This document shows, piece after piece, positions 38,586 to 47,474 of a DNA stretch of 64,000 nt (position 1 is the stretch's first letter; each line of letters opens with the position of its first letter). The stretch covers positions 1,568,001-1,632,000 of the forward strand of contig NZ_CP054699.1 of the NCBI RefSeq assembly GCF_022558445.1, given 5' to 3'. Origin of the DNA: Candidatus Contubernalis alkalaceticus. Its GTDB lineage: Bacteria > Bacillota > Dethiobacteria > SKNC01. The position numbers and the translations under genes are program-made. The notes under the pieces were generated by a model that was not told where the DNA came from, did not search any database, and was given only the letters and a program-made list of their open reading frames with translations.

Positions 38586-38608
38586 GTTACAGTTTGTCAA
38601 ACTGTAAC
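38586..38608. promoter_or_regulatory. Palindrome upstream of marR-hgcA
   Basis: GTTACAGTTT-GTC-AAACTGTAAC, perfect 10-base arms. It lies about 180 bases before the MarR start. It may be an operator or the terminator of a lost gene; no T run follows. Confidence 0.45.
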
Positions 38609-38640
38609 AGTTTAAAACTAATGATAGTTCATGATTGTAT

Positions 38641-38656
38641 ATTCAATAAATTGAAT
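38641..38656. promoter_or_regulatory. Second palindrome upstream of marR-hgcA, MarR-box-like
   Basis: ATTCAAT-AA-ATTGAAT, perfect 7-base arms, 132 bases before the MarR start. Size and AT content fit MarR-family operators. Confidence 0.45.
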
Positions 38657-38787
38657 GTTTTACTGTTATTTGCTAAATGCTTTAAATTGTTTAAAAGAAG
38701 TATTGATGTTATTTTTTAATATGTGTGTAATACAACTAATGTAACTAGCAATTATTTATTGGTGTTATAAAGGGGCTGAGTGAAGAA

Positions 38788-39258
38788 ATGAAAACGCAAG
38801 AAATCAGGCAATTCCGGGAATTAATACTACAGTTACATCGTAATTTGGGTGGGCAGTTGAAAAATGATGCTAAATGCTGTGGCATTACCGTTGCCCAGTG
38901 TCATGCTCTAATGAAAGTGGGTACAAAAAAGGAAATATCACTAATAGATCTAGCCGGTATTCTCCAACTGGATAACAGCACTCTTAGCCGGACTATTGAC
39001 GGGATGGTACAGTTGGGCCTGGTAATGCGCCATGTAAATCCGGAAGACCGGCGGTATGTAATAGTTTCTCTGACAACAAAAGGTCATTCTATCTATAATA
39101 GTATTGATAGTTTTTTTAACGAATATTTTTCTAGTGTATTTGATTTGATTCCAAAAGAAAAACATGGACAGGTTCTTGAAAGTTTTTACTTATTTGCTGA
39201 AGCTGTTGATAAACTGGGCAGCCTGGTCTGCTGCAAGGAGGAATTCACAATTGAATAA
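38788..39258 (+). CDS. MarR-family regulator in front of hgcA
   Basis: 156 residues. The winged helix is SLIDLAGILQLDNSTLSRTIDGMVQLGLVMRHVNPEDRRYVIVSLTTKG (about 51-99), the MarR core. Cysteines at KCCGIT and near the C-terminus (LVCCKEE) could sense thiols or metals, although this is speculation. The hgcA start lies within its last codons, so the two genes are cotranscribed and translationally coupled. Many hgcA genes are preceded by an ArsR-like regulator; here the regulator is MarR-type. Two palindromes at 38586 and 38641 are candidate operators. Confidence 0.92.
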   Translation: MKTQEIRQFRELILQLHRNLGGQLKNDAKCCGITVAQCHALMKVGTKKEISLIDLAGILQLDNSTLSRTIDGMVQLGLVMRHVNPEDRRYVIVSLTTKGHSIYNSIDSFFNEYFSSVFDLIPKEKHGQVLESFYLFAEAVDKLGSLVCCKEEFTIE

Positions 39259-40024
39259 CAACAAAGATAAACTGGCTGTTACCTGCTGCCAGGAAGGTGC
39301 TCAGGATTGCAAGCAGGGGCCTAAACAGCATGGGGAAAAGAAAAAGGAAATGTCTGTTACGGGTTTTTCCTGGCAGAAAGGGATAATAAATACACCTGCC
39401 GGCCCGGCTGCCAGGATAGCTACTGTATTGAGCTTGCGAGATAAACTTGGAAGCTGGAAGGTGCGCTGGAATCTGGGAAGGATGAACTATATTATCCCAC
39501 CTGGACTTTACGCTGTGGGAGAACCAGACCATAATTCTCCCGTTTTGGTATCTGGTAATTACAAGTTAAGTTTTGACACCCTTCGACGAGAGCTTTCTGG
39601 ACTCCATCTTTGGTTGATGATAATTAATACCAGGGGTATTAATGTCTGGTGTGCAGCAGGAAAAGGCACTTTCAGTACTGAGGAAGTTGTCCAGCGTATT
39701 GTTAAAGTGCGCTTAAAAGATATAGTATCTCATCGTGAAATTGTTCTACCTCAATTAGCGGGCCCTGGCGTAGCGGCTCACGAAGTGTTAAAGCAATCGG
39801 GTTTCAAGGTTTTATATGGGCCTGTGCAGGCACGTCACATCCCTGCTTTTCTTCAGATGGAATGCAGGGCTACGCCCAGGATGTGCCAGGTTACTTTCAG
39901 CTTATTGGAACGCCTTCAAGTTGTCCCAATGGAATTGGTAGTTCTGCTCAAGCCTGTTCTTATTATCCTTACGGCGCTGTTTTTACTTAACGCCCTGACT
40001 TTGCTTTGTAAATTAGCAAATTAA
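39251..40024 (+). pseudogene. hgcA: Truncated hgcA, mercury-methylation corrinoid protein
   Basis: 257 residues from a TTG start that follows AAGGAGG and overlaps the MarR stop. The corrinoid domain is complete and highly characteristic: WKVRWNLGRMNYIIPPGLYAVG (68-90), then the cap-helix signature NVWCAAGKGTF (131-141), whose Cys 134 corresponds to the cobalt-binding cysteine, then LPQLAGPGVAAHEV and FKVLYGPVQARHIPAFL. Only the first membrane helix remains (about 228-252), followed by a stop. HgcA normally has four or five helices and is followed by the ferredoxin gene hgcB; both are missing. A transposon remnant begins within about 60 bases. Family HgcA passes a methyl group from its corrinoid to Hg(II) with electrons from HgcB. 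Confidence 0.9.
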
Positions 40025-40162
40025 TCTATCCAAAACCGGCGGATTTTTTCACATTAAAATAGATGATTGAAAAGGGTAATCCTACTATAAGGTGCAAAAT
40101 TATTTTCACTTTACAGTAGGGTTTTTTATTGTAAAATATTTTGCAAAGGAGAGTGATTGATA

Positions 40163-40759
40163 ATGCAAATATATTTTACTGTTAAAGAAGGCATAAACAT
40201 TTACATTCAAATGGGAAAGAATTATCCCTTCCCTCCACCCCCGCTAATGAGATGTCATAACTGCAGAAAAACCGTTCAGTTCAAGAAGCATGGATTTTAT
40301 GGAAGGTTTCTGGTTACTACCTTTTTTAAAGATAAAATCTACATACGACGGTACATATGCCCTGCTTGTGGACATACCATCTCATATCTTCCAAGCTTCT
40401 GTCTTCCAAGATTTATTTACGGATTAGAACATATATTTTCATATACTTATCATTCATTTTTATCCAGCAGTACCCTGACATCCTGTCTGGAGAAATTAAA
40501 TGTCATAAGTAAGGGGTTAGGCATTACAAGACAGCTTTTGTATCACTACAGGAAGAGGTTTATGGAAAACCTGAACCTGATACAGACAGGACTCAGGCAA
40601 ATGAACCCAAAGGTTAAGCTGCCGGACAGCACACTGAATAAGAGAGAAAGAGCAAAGAAGTTGTTGATGATGATAAAGGATGTTCCTGACAGGGTAGACT
40701 CCTTCTCACAAAAGTTTTATGAGACCACCAACAAAACAATCCTTGCTCTTTGCAGATAA
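40163..40759 (+). CDS. DUF6431 transposon-associated protein
   Basis: 198 residues. The zinc-finger-like N-terminus has MRCHNCRKTVQFKKHGFYGRF and RRYICPACGHTISYLPSF, two CxxC pairs as in IS-borne DUF6431 proteins, followed by a helical region. These proteins precede integrase/ATPase pairs in transposons of Clostridia and probably bind the element ends or target. The start is ATG 40163 after AAGGAGAG; an alternative TTG lies six bases upstream. It is intact. Confidence 0.82.
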   Translation: MQIYFTVKEGINIYIQMGKNYPFPPPPLMRCHNCRKTVQFKKHGFYGRFLVTTFFKDKIYIRRYICPACGHTISYLPSFCLPRFIYGLEHIFSYTYHSFLSSSTLTSCLEKLNVISKGLGITRQLLYHYRKRFMENLNLIQTGLRQMNPKVKLPDSTLNKRERAKKLLMMIKDVPDRVDSFSQKFYETTNKTILALCR

Positions 40760-40920
40760 TTATAGCATTTCCAGCATTAAATTTTAAGACCGGCGTGATA
40801 AAAAATTCTCCAACACTTCATTTTCCTATTATTTAGACATTAAGTTTGATACTATTTTTACAAGGTAAAAAGCCATAACCGGTTACGGCTTCCTAAAACT
40901 CTTGAAGGAGGCATGAGTAA

Positions 40921-42273
40921 ATGCTTGATGAGAACACAAGAAATGCTATCGCTTTAAAGAGATTTTCATTAATAAGTCCGGTCATAAACCGCCAGGTAAC
41001 AAACAATATCGAATATTTTTGTAAAATCACAGAAGAACCGATTGAAATGCCTCATTATGGACCCAGGAAATATGCACCTAAAACCATAGAATCCTGGTAC
41101 TGTGACTACATGCGCGGTGGGCTCGATGCTTTAATGCCCAGGCCCAGAGGTGATAAAGGCGGCAGCCGTCAGATCAGTGAAGAGCTGGGAGAAAAGATTC
41201 TGGAAAAGAAGAAGTGTTATCCAAAGGCTCCTAATACCGTTATCTATGAGATGCTGGTTAAAGAGGGCCTGATAGATCCTGCTAAAGTATCCATATCCAC
41301 CGTATACAGGTATCTAAAATCAATCCGGCAAAAGGTTACCGTTACCGTTGATGATGAAGAAGAAAAAGAAATGAAACGGTTTTCCCACGAATATATCAAT
41401 GAATTATGGCAAACTGATGCAATGTATGGAATTTACATTAAAGATGGCAAGAAGAAACGGCGGACATATCTTTTTGCATACCTGGATGATTGCTCCAGAA
41501 TTTGCTGTCACGGTCAGTTTTACTTTTCTCAAAACTTTGAAACCCTGAGGCATTCCTTTAAAGAAGCTCTCCTGAAGAGAGGGCTGCCTACTCTCCTGTA
41601 CACCGATAATGCAAAAATTTATAGATCGCAGCAGTTTGAGCTGATATGTGCAGGCCTTGGGGTAACTCTTATTCATTCGAAACCCCTGCAACCTAACACC
41701 CGTGGAAAAATTGAGAGGTTCTTCTTGGCAGTGAGAAAAAGGTTCTTATCCACACTGGATGCCAACAGTATTAAAGATATTGATGATTTAAACAATCGGT
41801 TTTTTAAGTGGCTGGACCAGGATTACAATAAAAAGCCTCATACCTCTTTAGATGGTTTAACTCCTCTGGATTTATATATGAGCCAGATTAACAGGGCTAA
41901 ATTATGCAGTGACCCAAAGCTCATGGATGAAAAGTTTTTGCTGAAGAAAAGAAGAACGGTTCACCATGACGGCACCTTTAGCATTGATAAAATACTCTTT
42001 GAAACCAGTACAAGGTTTGGTGGTTTTAGTGTAGAGGTAAGGTATGAGCCGTCATGGCTTGATGAACCTTTTAAACCGCTTTTAATATACTTAGACGATA
42101 AGCCGGTTGGTGAAGCACGGCGGGTAAACTTTCAGGATAATGCCCACGTAAAACGCAGGGGCCGGCCTCCATCTAAGTCTCATGCTGAGGTAGAGTTCGT
42201 TGAAAATGAGTGCCTGGAAGATACCAGTGTACGGCAAACCATATCTTTTTCTGAAATGATGGAGGAGGAGTAA
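40921..42273 (+). CDS. DDE integrase/transposase (rve, TnsB/Mu-like)
   Basis: 450 residues. N-terminal helix-turn-helix domains (YAPKTIESWYCDYMRGGLDALMPRPRGDKGGSRQIS; then SISTVYRYLKSI) precede the rve core with catalytic residues in ELWQTDAMYG, LLYTDNAKIY and TRGKIERFF. A C-terminal Mu-type beta-barrel (LKKRRTVHHDGTFSIDKILFE) follows. GAAGGAGG precedes the ATG. It overlaps nothing but ends one base before the ATPase gene. The frame is intact. Confidence 0.93.
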   Translation: MLDENTRNAIALKRFSLISPVINRQVTNNIEYFCKITEEPIEMPHYGPRKYAPKTIESWYCDYMRGGLDALMPRPRGDKGGSRQISEELGEKILEKKKCYPKAPNTVIYEMLVKEGLIDPAKVSISTVYRYLKSIRQKVTVTVDDEEEKEMKRFSHEYINELWQTDAMYGIYIKDGKKKRRTYLFAYLDDCSRICCHGQFYFSQNFETLRHSFKEALLKRGLPTLLYTDNAKIYRSQQFELICAGLGVTLIHSKPLQPNTRGKIERFFLAVRKRFLSTLDANSIKDIDDLNNRFFKWLDQDYNKKPHTSLDGLTPLDLYMSQINRAKLCSDPKLMDEKFLLKKRRTVHHDGTFSIDKILFETSTRFGGFSVEVRYEPSWLDEPFKPLLIYLDDKPVGEARRVNFQDNAHVKRRGRPPSKSHAEVEFVENECLEDTSVRQTISFSEMMEEE

Positions 42274-42274
42274 A

Positions 42275-42838
42275 ATGTTTTTACAATATTATGGTTTAAA
42301 GTTTAATCCTTTTGGCAAGGAACTGGACCTCAGTAATGCTTATGAAAGCAATGATATTAAAGAATTGAAATCAAGATTTAAGTATATACAGGCATCCCGA
42401 GGGATATTCCTTCTCATAGGAGAGTCCGGCACCGGTAAGTCTACCGCCCTTAGAATGTTTTCAAAAGGGTTAAACCCCGGGCTGTATAAGCCTTCGTATT
42501 TCACCTTATCTACCGTTACGGTGATGGATTTTTACAGGGGACTATTAATGTCACTGGGAGAAATTCCTTCCCATAAGAAGGTTACCATGTTTAATCAGAT
42601 TCAAGAGAGCATTTGCACCCTTTACTATGACCAAAAAATCACACCGGTAATTATGCTAGATGAGGTGCAGCTGGTTTCCAGTGCTATACTGGAAGATATC
42701 AGGTTACTCCTTAGCTTCAAAATGGACTCGGAAAACCCGTTTATTTTTATATTATCAGGCCAGTTATCTCAGAAGTCAGATAACTGGCCATATCCCAGCA
42801 ATTATATTATCCACCATAATTCTTCTGAAGTGTTGTAA
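42275..42838 (+). pseudogene. TnsC/ExeA-like AAA+ ATPase, truncated
   Basis: 187 residues instead of about 270. Walker A is GESGTGKST, Walker B is TPVIMLDEVQL, and sensor 1 lies in FIFILSGQ. After this the expected lid domain is replaced by an unrelated tail (NWPYPSNYIIHHNSSEVL). The change occurs inside a perfect palindrome at 42758-42789, so the end was probably lost by a rearrangement. It would have been the target-selection helper of the integrase. Confidence 0.8.
42758..42789. repeat. Perfect palindrome at the ATPase break
   Basis: GGCCAGTTATCT - 8 bases - AGATAACTGGCC. It coincides with the point where ATPase homology stops, suggesting a fold-back duplication. Confidence 0.7.
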
Positions 42839-42840
42839 CT

Positions 42841-42867
42841 CCGAGGAATCTGCTTTAGACTCCTCGG
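42841..42867. terminator. Hairpin between ATPase and recombinase remnants
   Basis: CCGAGGA - 13 bases - TCCTCGG, perfect 7-bp stem just after the truncated ATPase stop. No T run follows, so terminator function is uncertain. Confidence 0.35.
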
Positions 42868-42886
42868 ATAATTTCTGAGGACAAAA

Positions 42887-43587
42887 CTATCTGTATAGGA
42901 ATGGCATCGCATCGGGGAGGGACTGCGGAATCGACTGTATTATCGTATTTTCTAATGGTTTGCCGCGTTCATCAAGAAATTTGTTAGCTAATTCTGGCGT
43001 AAGCTTGGCGTAAACAACAGTAGAAGAAATCGATGCATGGCCTAAAAACGCCTTAATTGCAATAAGTGATTCACCTGCTTCAAGCATATGAGCCGCAATT
43101 GAGTGCCTAAATGAGTGCGGCGTGTAGTCGTTCTGTCTAAAAAGCTTCGGATAGAGTTCCTTTGCTCTAACCACATATTTCCGGACAACTTCCTCAACGC
43201 AAGAGATTGACATTTGCTCATTGGTTTGGCTTGAGAATAGATGCCGGTCGTAAGTTGACTTGTTGTTTAAATCGTATTTTCTTACCCGCAAATACTCGAT
43301 TATGATTGCGGTACAGCTCGTAGGGATAGTAACTATTCGAGATTTGTTCCTTTTCCAGTCAAGCGTACCTTTGTCGGAAAAGACGGTGTTGCTAACGTGA
43401 TGTCTTTCAAAGTTATGTCGCACAGTTCCTGCGCCCGTGCGCCAGTAGCATATAATGTCGCCAGCATCGCGACATTGCGCTGTCCGATCGCTTTTGATGT
43501 ATCAGGCAGTTTTAGCAGCAATTGAATTTGAATAGGATATAGAGGTGAACGCAGGCGGTTTGTAATTGTTTGCTGTTTTAACGGCAT
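42887..43587 (-). pseudogene. Tyrosine recombinase, frameshifted and lacking its N-terminus
   Basis: The first part (from 43587) reads RNVAMLATLYATGARAQELCDITLKDI and ends just after LTGKG. The homologous sequence continues in another frame as KSRIVTIPTSC to 42887. One base near the A runs at 43341-43355 restores one protein. Catalytic residues remain visible: Arg in ATGARAQE, Lys in GKGNK, HSFRHS, GHASISS and Tyr in TVVYAKL. The core-binding N-terminal domain is absent. This is the type of recombinase carried by integrons and multi-gene transposons. Confidence 0.85.
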
Positions 43588-43683
43588 TCATCTCCCACCT
43601 GTAGAGGATGGGAGTCTTCTGCCTCAGAATTGATAAAAAGATGCCCCTTACATAAAAGAGGCATCTCGAATGATCAATTCCAG

Positions 43684-44100
43684 TTAATTAAACTCTATAA
43701 TATGACCATCAATATTGATTGACTCAACCTTAGAAATATCCAGGGGTAAGGAAGAAGTGACTTTTAGTCTAATCTCTTTGTTTTCCCTGTATCTCATCAT
43801 AGAGTCAAATGTTTTAACACTCCCATCCATCATGTTAGCACTATTAACTATTTTTTCTATTCCATCGATTTCACCTCTGCCCACTAATGTTATGCCCATT
43901 GGTGAGATAGAAACTTGACTTGCTGTCCATGTATCAAATTCGATATTATATTCCCTTTGCTTTTCTTCCTTTACAGCCTCAAGGTGGAATGTGCTTCTCC
44001 AGTCCCCTTCTATATAATTACCACTTGAAATAAAAAATCCCATAAGTTTCATTTCACTCAAGTCAATATTTTCCGTATCAAAAATATATTCAATAGACAT
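43684..44100 (-). pseudogene. C-terminal fragment of a secreted DUF4179/DUF5643-like protein
   Basis: 138 residues, beta-rich, without signal peptide or membrane segment: YIFDTENIDLSEMKLMGF, GDWRSTFHLEAVKEEKQREYNIE, VSISPMGITLVGRG, LPLDISKVESINIDG. This resembles the C-terminal domain of anti-sigma-factor-like DUF4179 proteins, whose N-terminal part would be missing. The resemblance is by pattern only and could be wrong; it may also be an intact small protein. Confidence 0.42.
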
Positions 44101-44245
44101 TCAACAACCTAATTTTTCCCATTCGAGCTAATTATACTAGATAATCACATTTAAGAAAAATATTTTCATAAATAGCGTTAATTTACAGATATTGCCTTGT
44201 ACTATTTTCCCTTCTGTTATATGATAAAAACAGGAGGGGATGAAC

Positions 44246-45880
44246 ATGACTGCTGATATTGAAATGTACCATTGTGGCCCTGCTGCACTAATTTCAGCTC
44301 TATATGACCAGTTGAAGATTGGCAATACCATTGATGAAATGGTTTACTGGGATCCGGCACAGTGCCGACTTTCTCCTGGCACAAGAATTAAAGCACTGGT
44401 CATCAATATGTTTGGAGGACGCAAACCCCTATATCGAATGGATGAATTTTATGCAAATTTGGATATTGAAAACCTTTTCGGCAAGGGTGTAATCAAAAAA
44501 GATCTGACGGACTATACCCTGGCCCGTTCTTTAGATAAACTTGCAGATCGAGGGCCCCAGGAGGTGTTTTCCACCTTATGCCTTAGGGCCATATGTCATG
44601 AGCAAATTAAAATAAAGTATTTACACAATGACACAACATCTGTATCTGTGTACGGTGCTTATAACGAAGAAGACGGAGACGACTTTATCATTACGCAAGG
44701 ACACAGCAAAGCCAAGAGGCCCGATCTTAACCAATTCTTATTTGGCCTTAGTGTAACTCAAGACAAAGTACCGGTCTGTGCGGAGGTAAAAAGCGGAAAT
44801 ACCAGCGATAAGACCTGGAACTTTAAATTTATCGAAAAACTAGCAGAAAATTTTGACCCAGATACTTTAAAAGACATTATATACGTGGCTGACTCATCTC
44901 TGGTTACTGAGAATAATTTGATGCAAATCGACAAGCACAAGCTAAAGTTTATTTCCCGACTCCCGGGCAATTTTTCACTGGAAAAAGAAATCAAGGCTAG
45001 GGCCTGGAAAGAAGATAGCTTTATAGAACTGGGAACCTTTTCTGATAAAAAAGATTCAGCTGTTTACCGGGTTCAGGAATTTACAGAGGAGCTCTGTGGA
45101 AAAAGCTATCGTTTTCTGGTGATGCATTCATCCAAGCTAGACGGTCGTAAAACCCGGTCTCTTGAAAAAAAGCTTCTTAAAAGGCAAAAAGAGCTAGAAA
45201 AGGCCATTGACGAACTAGAGAAAAATGCCTATGCCTGTGCACCTGATGCCGAAGCTGCTCTAAAAGCCTTTAAAAAACAGTGCGGGGATTCAATTTATCC
45301 CGTAACAGGTGAAGTCTTGGCTCGGGAAAAGCGAAAGCCCGGTCGACCGGGGAAGAATACCCCCAAAGAAATTGTCTATTTTCTTAAGCTTCAGTATTCC
45401 ACCGATGAAAAAGAGATACAAAAAGAAAAGGAACGTCTGAGTTGTTTTGTGCTAATTACCAACCTGAATGAGTATACATCGTCTGAGATTTTAAAAGAAT
45501 ACAAAGCCCAGAGCAGTGTGGAAACTTCTTTTAAGTTTCTCAAAGACCCGTTTTTTGTCGGTCCTATTTACCTGAAGAACCCGGAACGGGTAGAAGCATT
45601 GGCCTATGTTTTGTTAATTGCTCTACTTATATTTGGTATCCTGGAACGTCGAGTCAGGGAAGCATTAAAAAAAGAAACGGAACCACTCGTCATCCCTGGA
45701 AAAGTGAAAACATTTAATCCAACCGGTAAAAAGATTCTGCAAAGCCTGGAATATGTGTTGGTAATGACCACTTCAAACCCTGATCGCCGTGCTTTTTCTA
45801 AAAGTTTTAAAGTGCCCAGAGTATTAGCACTCGCTGGTTTTGAGCCGGATATTTATCTTGATGTTAAAGATAATTCCTAG
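44246..45880 (+). CDS. IS1634-type DDE transposase
   Basis: 544 residues. The DDE core of the IS4/IS1634 group: KYLHNDTTSVSVYG (first Asp), DIIYVADSSLVTENNL (second Asp), then YKAQSSVETSFKFLKDPFFV, the Y-(2)-R/E signature with the catalytic Glu. A lysine-rich insertion (SLEKKLLKRQKELEKAIDEL) interrupts the core as in this family. The start is ATG 44246, six bases after GGAGGGG; the ATG at 44240 touches that site. It is intact. Terminal inverted repeats could not be recognised. Confidence 0.92.
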   Translation: MTADIEMYHCGPAALISALYDQLKIGNTIDEMVYWDPAQCRLSPGTRIKALVINMFGGRKPLYRMDEFYANLDIENLFGKGVIKKDLTDYTLARSLDKLADRGPQEVFSTLCLRAICHEQIKIKYLHNDTTSVSVYGAYNEEDGDDFIITQGHSKAKRPDLNQFLFGLSVTQDKVPVCAEVKSGNTSDKTWNFKFIEKLAENFDPDTLKDIIYVADSSLVTENNLMQIDKHKLKFISRLPGNFSLEKEIKARAWKEDSFIELGTFSDKKDSAVYRVQEFTEELCGKSYRFLVMHSSKLDGRKTRSLEKKLLKRQKELEKAIDELEKNAYACAPDAEAALKAFKKQCGDSIYPVTGEVLAREKRKPGRPGKNTPKEIVYFLKLQYSTDEKEIQKEKERLSCFVLITNLNEYTSSEILKEYKAQSSVETSFKFLKDPFFVGPIYLKNPERVEALAYVLLIALLIFGILERRVREALKKETEPLVIPGKVKTFNPTGKKILQSLEYVLVMTTSNPDRRAFSKSFKVPRVLALAGFEPDIYLDVKDNS

Positions 45881-46663
45881 AAATTCCAGAAATTAACTAA
45901 AGATTTTTGTGTCCCAGGGTGTTGAATATCTAATAAAAGCTCCAAGTAAAATCATCAAGACTGAAAATACCATTAAGGTTATTACTTCTCTTAGCTCAAC
46001 ACCCAAGTTAATTTTTCTCCCATTTATTAGTCTCCATATTATTACTGTGGTTTTACTCCAACAAGTCCAGAAGCTAATACTCCTGGTGCCCGGAAATTCA
46101 GGCCATTGCCTTCGGCAATTTCCAGAATCTCCTAATTGGGGTCAGTCTCCCACCAATTTAACGTGTAAAAGCGTTATCCGGAGAGGTAAAAACTATTTTA
46201 GCTCCGCACTCTTCACTGATTCCAAGTGAATTATTAATGGATAATTATTCTAATTACATCTTATTTCTGCAAACTTGCCGTAATCCCTTTGTTGCAAATT
46301 GTCTAGTTTTGCCGTTTTATTGCCCGACTATCCGACCCCTGCCTTCGGTATTTTCAGAATCCGCCATAAAGGGCTATCGAAACCCCTCGTCCTTACCTTT
46401 CTAAAACCGTTTGTCCAATTTCTGACGGAATTGATATACCAATCAGCCGGAATAAGCAGTATAATAATTAATTATTTCCACAGCTCTTTTCTCATCTACC
46501 TCTGTTATCCTTTTACCGGCCATATCATTTTCCCTAGCCATTTCCTGGCTAAATCATGCCCTAGTTTACTGGAAATAAAAGCGTGGGATTCTGCCTTGAT
46601 AAAGTTTGTTATGATAAATTCCTTTTCACTTTAACATACTGAGAGTTTGTCCTCGAGCTCATA
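45881..46663. other. Long non-coding stretch after the IS1634 transposase
   Basis: GGTGTTGA at 45918-45925 faces TCAACACC at about 45992-45999. Similar phrases (CCTTCGGCAATTTCCAGAATC and CCTTCGGTATTTTCAGAATC) recur near 46100 and 46350. The open frames at 45909 and 46299 lack ribosome binding sites. No gene is supported. Confidence 0.4.
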
Positions 46664-46795
46664 TTACACTTTTGCCTTGTTTTTTTGGATTTCATTAAGC
46701 CATCGGTCTGCATTATATTTGCTTTGCTTGTAATGAAAGTACCCTATTATAAACATATAAACCAAGAAGAATATGGCCGTCATTAAGTCCAGCAT
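46664..46795 (-). CDS. Small single-pass membrane protein, 43 residues
   Basis: ATG 46795 preceded by AAAGGAGG at nine bases. One membrane helix (LMTAIFFLVYMFIIGYFHY) is followed by a basic, polar tail (KQSKYNADRWLNEIQKNKAKV). Helix plus strong ribosome binding site argue for a real gene although it is short. The family is not recognised; possible roles include a membrane regulator or a toxin-like peptide, without evidence for either. Confidence 0.6.
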   Translation of the reverse strand: MLDLMTAIFFLVYMFIIGYFHYKQSKYNADRWLNEIQKNKAKV

Positions 46796-47195
46796 AATAA
46801 ACAGCCTCCTTTTTGTTTAATTTACGTGCTTTATGTGATGGTAATATCCTGTAAATACTATTTAATATAATTTTACTACTGCAACTTCAATTTATTGTAA
46901 ACACAGCGTTAAGTTCAGGTAAAATTACTTGTTAGGCCAATTACCGTTTCTGACAAAAAATAAAACAGTCTGTTGGAGTTCCGTGGATCGAACTCTAACA
47001 AGCTGTTTCAAAGTATTAACGTATATCGTATTCATTTTGGTAGCTTATACTGACTGGACATTTAAGATAAAAAGGACAACCCTGGTATTGCGTATGAAAA
47101 TAGATTGACTGTTGATATTGTTTTGGGGTTAACCTTTCTTTTTTCCCAAAAACCGGTATAGAATTTAGTGATCCCTGCGTGTAAGGATGTAGTGG
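46796..47195. other. Spacer with terminator
   Basis: Holds the terminator at 46963-47008 and the upstream region of the small membrane protein. No gene is visible. Confidence 0.45.
46963..47008 (-). terminator. Rho-independent terminator
   Basis: Long stem on the minus strand: AAACAG...GAGTTC against GAACTC...CTGTTT with small bulges, followed by TTTTATTTTTT. It may end transcription from the EAL gene at 47475. Confidence 0.65.
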
Positions 47196-47405
47196 ATTTT
47201 TAAAAATAAAATACTAAAGCAAGCACTTAAGCTGAAACCTGAACAGAGGGTTATACTTGTGGAAGGTTTAATTAAGAGTATTGATGAGCCAGATAAGAAG
47301 ATCGATGATTTATGGATAGAGGAATCAGAAAAAAGGCTTAAAGCGTATAGAGAAGGAAAATTAGAAGCTTTCCCTATGGAAGAGATATTTAAGGAAGAGT
47401 TATGA
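47196..47405 (+). pseudogene. Addiction-module antitoxin without a normal start codon
   Basis: Translation gives KILKQALKLKPEQRVILVEG, then LIKSIDEPDKKIDDLW and EESEKRLKAYREGKLEAF, the conserved form of the short addiction-module (TIGR02574-like) antitoxins that pair with RelE/ParE toxins. An in-frame TAG lies two codons before 47196, and no ATG, GTG or TTG occurs before the conserved region; the first codons are ATT TTT AAA. AAGGA stands nine bases before that ATT, so an ATT start is conceivable. It overlaps a truncated toxin gene and is likely decaying. Confidence 0.7.
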
Positions 47406-47425
47406 GAGTAATATTTTCTAAGTAA
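47402..47425 (+). pseudogene. Toxin remnant (RelE/ParE-like)
   Basis: ATG overlapping the antitoxin stop, reading MRVIFSK and then TAA. Toxins of this group often begin with such a strand. The remainder is not recognisable. Confidence 0.45.
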
Positions 47426-47474
47426 ACTTCATATTTTTGCAAGCCTGCATTTCAATTTAAAGAAATGGTTTTTA

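Larger units (their letters stand above)
40091..42838 (+). mobile_element. Three-gene integrase/AAA transposon remnant
   Basis: Carries a DUF6431 protein, a DDE integrase and a TnsC/ExeA-like ATPase, a combination known from Clostridia mobile elements. The left end is marked by CCTACTATAAGGTG facing CACTTTACAGTAGG (40081-40120). The right side is damaged: the ATPase gene ends in a palindrome and no matching end is visible. Confidence 0.7.

Noticed and set aside
45909-46634. Two open frames after the IS1634 transposase (45909-46229 and 46299-46634)
   Set aside because: Neither has a ribosome binding site; the translations look like non-coding sequence rich in Phe, Ser and Pro. The recurring CCTTCGG phrases could not be tied to an element.
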